A DNA stretch of 64,000 nt from Membranipora membranacea (Eukaryota; Bryozoa; Gymnolaemata; Cheilostomatida; Membraniporidae): positions 8,680,001 through 8,744,000 of the forward strand of contig OU612069.1 in the NCBI GenBank assembly GCA_914767715.1. Direction: 5' to 3'. The translations under genes were made by a program, and so were the position numbers. Numbering within the stretch: position 1 is the first letter of the stretch; each line of letters starts with the position of its first letter. Under the pieces are notes generated by a model. It was not told where the DNA came from. It searched no databases and worked only from the letters and a program-made list of their open reading frames with translations. Below are positions 60,001 to 64,000 of this stretch, one piece after another.

Positions 60001-61057
60001 TAAGTTATCTAATGTACAGAAGAGAGTTACAATTCAGGTAATTCACCCACTTATATACTTATCGAGTGTTCCAGGATATGGGGGCTTTCTGTAAAATTCC
60101 GGAGAAGGAAACTTTTCGTAGCCCATCTTGAGTAGTTAAGTTAAAACTTGTGTTACCATTATCAACTTAAAGTGAGTGTGCGCATTTGCATTGCGTTCCA
60201 GGCACCGATATTACAGAGGATATCGCCTGACAGCTCAAATCAAAAAGGCTTTTCAATCTGTTGAAATCTGCCATCAAACAGCAAGTTGTGTGCTCAATTG
60301 GTCTGAAAGGGCAACTGCAAAGTATGACTTTTTGAGGTATTTTTAGCCTTTTGTTTTGGAATTGTCACTATATGTGGAATTATCCTCTCCTTCCCTATTT
60401 GCCTTTTCCTAACTACATAACCGATGTCTTGGTGTCAGTTCTATTATATGTCTGTTATGTTCCAATTATTGAACTTTTAGTTGCAAATGCGCACACACAC
60501 TTTAATAACAGCCGTGGAGGGATAAGAACAGTACATATTCTTCTTTGTTCAAGTCCTAGTTGCGCCACACCAACCACCCCCCCCCCCCCATGTTCAGTAC
60601 CAAGTTGAAGGTCTCATTCTAAGATGAAACTGTAGCTAGCAGAGACACAGTTTGAAGCTACCCAAAGAAGAAGCGTGTTATAGTCCGGCAGTTACTCATG
60701 ATATCATAATAATATAATCATAATACAGCGAATGAGAGTTGCCTTCCCTTATGGGAGGTACTCTTTCCATCATCAATAATTCATGCCAAATAGAGCATTG
60801 GATTTGTTTACCCTGCAACTCTGACACAACTTGTTCATGAGTAGCACCCAGACTATAACATCTGTTTGTCTACGGGTAGTCTATAAGTATTGGGAGAAAT
60901 GTATGATGACCATTAATTATGCTATATGATTTCATTATTATCATTGCGGCGCTTGTTTTGTTTTTAGTTTAACTGTCGGTTATGGGCTATGAATATCGAC
61001 AACTCGGATGGCAAGAGGAAGAGCGGTACAATGCACTTTGAGCTCTACATAAATTAA
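54005..61057 (+). CDS. ATP1B: Na+/K+-ATPase beta subunit
   Basis: Plasma-membrane sodium-pump beta subunit, needed for folding and delivery of the alpha subunit. Exons: 54005-54125, 55445-55585, 56375-56485, 58335-58504, 58777-58879, 59229-59320, 59948-60037, 60968-61057; 918 nt, 305 aa, all phases consistent. The N-terminal cytoplasmic part has FLYNSNKGEVLGRTGMSW. A single membrane helix covers about 43-68, so it is type II. The ectodomain has six cysteines (about 135, 147, 160, 174, 222, 279) in the spacing of the three family disulphides. Family landmarks are MRPMPR, VSCDGQ and IYFPYRNQVGY (vertebrate YYPYYGK position). One N-glycosylation sequon, N-V-S at about 128. Usual length for the family. 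Confidence 0.97.
58079..58318 (+). mobile_element. tRNA-derived SINE copy 3
   Basis: Same head (GGTGGCTCAGTTGG, GGTTTGAATCCCAC) and body as 2611-2874, ending TTCTTAATCAACC. Only about 17 bp separate its end from exon 4 of ATP1B. Confidence 0.9.
60655..60890. repeat. Interspersed repeat family A, copy 5
   Basis: Contains TTGCCTTCCCTTATGGGAGG, ACTCTTTCCATC and a closing GGGTAGTCT. ATP1B last intron. Confidence 0.75.
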
Positions 61058-61371
61058 TCTTCAACACACCACTACACAGCATAGGAAATTCACCTACTCG
61101 TACAACAATGATGAAATAATGGTAGAAATCAATGCCAAGCCATAACTTTAAAATTTTTGAGTGTAGAATAACTACTATCTTGCAGACCAAAACCTGTTCA
61201 TATCCATTGAAAATTACAGATCAGTGTATATATCATAATAATACCATCCAATCAGGCTACGGCAGTAAGAAATTCATTTCCACATAGTCCTCCCTGTAAA
61301 GGCCAGCTCTTTCCTTCCCATGATAAATGCATTATGTACAATAATACATTCTGTACAAAGGAACGATATTA

Positions 61372-61377
61372 AATAAA
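61372..61377 (+). terminator. ATP1B poly(A) signal
   Basis: AATAAA about 315 nt after the stop codon at 61055-61057, in an AT-rich context. It is the first canonical hexamer downstream. Confidence 0.7.
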
Positions 61378-62674
61378 ATAGCATCTCTTTTGGAGTTGTC
61401 TTATGTTATGTTGATTCACAGCTACTCAAGTTAATAGTTGTTGAAAAAAATCACCAGATTCTAATCATGTTTAGCATATCTGTAAACTGTGGTGTTTGTG
61501 ACATCACTGTTTTGAAGTTTTACAAGGTCATTGTAAACAAGATCACGTGTTTTTTTTCTTGCAGTTGTTTTTATCCCAATTTTGCAAAATATTCCTCTAC
61601 TGTTATATCTTATTATTCCCACCTTATGAAGTGCCAATGAGAGCTTTTACTATTATACCTTCAGGCATTTTGTCTTTGTATTTTGAGAAAAATTAATCAC
61701 TAATGCATTGTCATCAATATGTAAAATCCGGAGTTGTCTGCTTGTTTTACATGAGAAGACAACTTTAACCAGGGTTTGCATAATGCCGCATTGTATTTGC
61801 CATCTATTTTAGCTACTAGTAGTTTGTCCATGTATTGTAGAGTATTTTTATTTTAATCAAATTTTCAGTCAATTCAATTTGAGACCCTATTGTTCATCTC
61901 TCATGCATTTGAGCGGCATTTTGGGACTTAATTTTGTTTATCAAGAACTTAGATTTTACTTTAATCTTGCTTACACGTAATGTTAAATGTCGTCTTATCA
62001 ATCTTAGAAGGTAACAATACACGCTTATGTTAGCTTAACGACTTCTTATTCTTCTTTATTTCAAAAACTCTACCACATCCTGATGATTCAATTTTCCAGC
62101 ATTCTGAGTCGCCCCCGTCGGGGCGCTGGTAGCTCATCGGGTGAATTGGCCTAGAGTTCTATTTCTTGTGTTTTGTGCTGTTCTTCCTCTCAAAAACTCC
62201 AAGCGAAACAATAAATTTCCACCTTAAAAATTTGCGATGCATAAGAGTCGGCTATGAGGGGACTTCACATACTCTTGTAACATTTGATAAAACTCCCATA
62301 GAACGCACTCTTCATAGCAGTTTTGACTATTCACCAAGTTTGACATGGCAAGATGTATGAGTCTGTGTTTGTTTGGTACCGACAGCACAGCAGTATTATT
62401 GTCCAAACTTTACAAGATCGCTGGTTGTGGCACACCATAATCGACAACATCAAACCCACTATAAGCAATAATGGAGTGCCGCCACCAACAACCTTAGAGC
62501 AAGCATGTTCCAATGTGGTTTGAGTCGCCGGTGGCTCACCAGTAGAATGGGAACAACCGGACTGCAGGCATATTTGATCAACCCGGGCAGAGTTTCGGCA
62601 CTCAAACGAGTGATGATAGGGAAAAATGGAGTGATATGAGTTATGTCAGGCTGTGGAAATTGGGAAATAACCTA

Positions 62675-62765
62675 GATCAGCTCTGATCCATTTGCCTGCA
62701 TGCGGCATAACCAGTGGTGGGGGAGCAACTCCAAATGCAGGCAAATGGATCAAACTTGATCTCAA
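62675..62765. mobile_element. Hairpin element with 16-bp inverse ends
   Basis: GATCCATTTGCCTGCA at the left and TGCAGGCAAATGGATC at the right are exact inverses around a GTGGTGGGGGAGCAACTCC centre. Related GGGGGAGCAACTC segments occur near 30410. Confidence 0.75.
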
Positions 62766-63689
62766 CAGGGTGTCCTATCCCAAACTCCCTGATCTAAAAG
62801 TAACCCATTAAAATTACCCGGTATATATTATTATTTGTATATTGTCAGTAATTGACACTTGGCAAATATTGTCACATGACCAGATTTGCCAATATTCTGA
62901 TTGTCTCGTAGACACATCATTGTTTACTCAATATTACGCATCACACACTGATAGATCATGTGGCAATTAGTGTAATGCTAATCAATCACAACCGAAATCA
63001 TTAGACAGGTAGATCATGCCTAAATTATTGATCAATTTTGGGACACCCTGTATAATATTTTAGTTTACGGCCTTAGTTTTTGTACGACCACATTGCTCTA
63101 TAAGAAACCATAAATTTGAACTAGTACAAGTTTGTTCCCGGTACAAGACTTTTGCAACAATCCTCCGCCACCACAGAGGGAACAAACCTGTTCTACTCTT
63201 GAACCAGTACACAAAAAATGAAGTCCCCATTACCCATTGTTCGATATTACTACCCATCATGTTATGTTGTTTCCTTCATATTTTGCACACAACAGAATCA
63301 CTGACTAATTTCTAAAAAAAAACGAAGAATAATTCATCAGTGATCTCAGAAATTAGTTTTTGGCGTCACATAAAAAATAATTTAGTGGCAGCATTAGAAT
63401 ATTGAATGACCATTTATTGATAATTTGACCTTGACGTCAAGACATCACTCACACAGACATCAAGTCGCGTCACCAGTATAGTAAAACTTTAACTTTGTGT
63501 ACTTAGCATTTATTGGGTATTTCCGCCTGATCAATTCTGTACTGACATCGATGAGCAAGTCAAATGTAGCTGTCAAAAGGTAACTTAGTGTATAAAGGGC
63601 ATTACAATGCTATAATATGCTACATAGACATAAACATTTATTGTATTATATTAGTACTCAGTATTTATATGTTTATGGCTACAGGTACA

Positions 63690-63850
63690 GCATCTCATTC
63701 TGCGCATGCTCAGCTCTGGGCATGAGCTGATCTCTGCAAAATTGAGCCTCGGAATTCCGAAGCCATCTGATTGGCTACCTGCTCTGGTGGCACACTCTCA
63801 AATGCGTGCGGAATTGTTAGAAAGAGTTATCTTCTATTGTGACTATTAGC
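63690..63850 (-). repeat. Repeat related to the flanks of the palindromic transposon
   Basis: Its reverse complement has AATAGAAGATAACTCTTTCT, then CCACCAGAGCAGGT and GCGCATGCGCAGAAT-like segments. These are the same pieces found at 32655-32690 and 33279-33375, but without the 564-bp palindrome between them. Confidence 0.8.
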
Positions 63851-64000
63851 TAAATTTGACTGGCAATTTATGCAGGGGATGTCCTATCTCCCCAGACCAA
63901 AATTGCAATCAGAACCCAGATTAAACTCATTGTTTTTGCACATGCGCAAATTCAAGTCACGCATGATACATACTTACCCTTACAACATTCTCTTTGTGGT

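Larger units (their letters stand above)
61058..64000. other. ATP1B 3' UTR and intergenic flank
   Basis: About 330 nt of likely 3' UTR is followed by intergenic DNA with no supported gene. Frames are under 70 codons and domain-free. SINE-like heads (GGTAGCTCATCGGGTG near 62127, GGTGGCTCACCAGTAG near 62529) and the two repeats listed below are present. Confidence 0.6.

Overview
This window is animal nuclear DNA, most likely from a marine invertebrate. It is AT-rich, its genes are split by many GT-AG introns, and the introns are full of short transposons and tRNA-derived SINEs. The proteins encoded (ATRX, Na+/K+-ATPase beta, a secreted EGF/C-type-lectin protein) are metazoan. I cannot place the phylum from sequence alone.

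Layout. (1) About 1.9-14.0 kb is an inverted segmental duplication. The left arm carries an apparently intact minus-strand gene for a secreted protein: signal peptide, Cys-rich module, calcium-binding EGF, second EGF-like module, C-type-lectin domain. The right arm carries a plus-strand copy that has lost three exons and has two frameshifts, so it is a pseudogene. A spacer of about 1 kb with a decayed non-LTR reverse transcriptase fragment separates the arms. (2) 14.69-15.42 kb is a 10-bp minisatellite of about 72 units. (3) 15.8-52.9 kb is a complete ATRX chromatin-remodeller gene on the minus strand. I could join 45 coding exons in one frame (2,521 codons plus stop) with all splice phases consistent. 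It has an ADD histone-reader domain, a long Ser/acidic/Lys linker, both SNF2 helicase lobes and a Gln-rich C-terminus. (4) About 1.15 kb away, head to head, lies a complete eight-exon Na+/K+-ATPase beta-subunit gene (305 aa) on the plus strand, with a poly(A) signal. (5) 61.1-64.0 kb is intergenic and repeat-bearing.

The three loci have no evident joint pathway: ATRX acts on nuclear chromatin, ATP1B is a plasma-membrane pump subunit, and the lectin is secreted. ATRX and ATP1B could share a divergent promoter region.

I see no convincing unknown multi-gene system. The most unusual items are the inverted lectin duplication, a nearly palindromic 564-bp transposon with a perfect 9-bp target duplication (a related repeat at 63.7 kb lacks it), a tandemly duplicated ATRX exon pair, a duplicated decoy start of a late ATRX exon, and several transposon ends lying within about 20 bp of splice sites.
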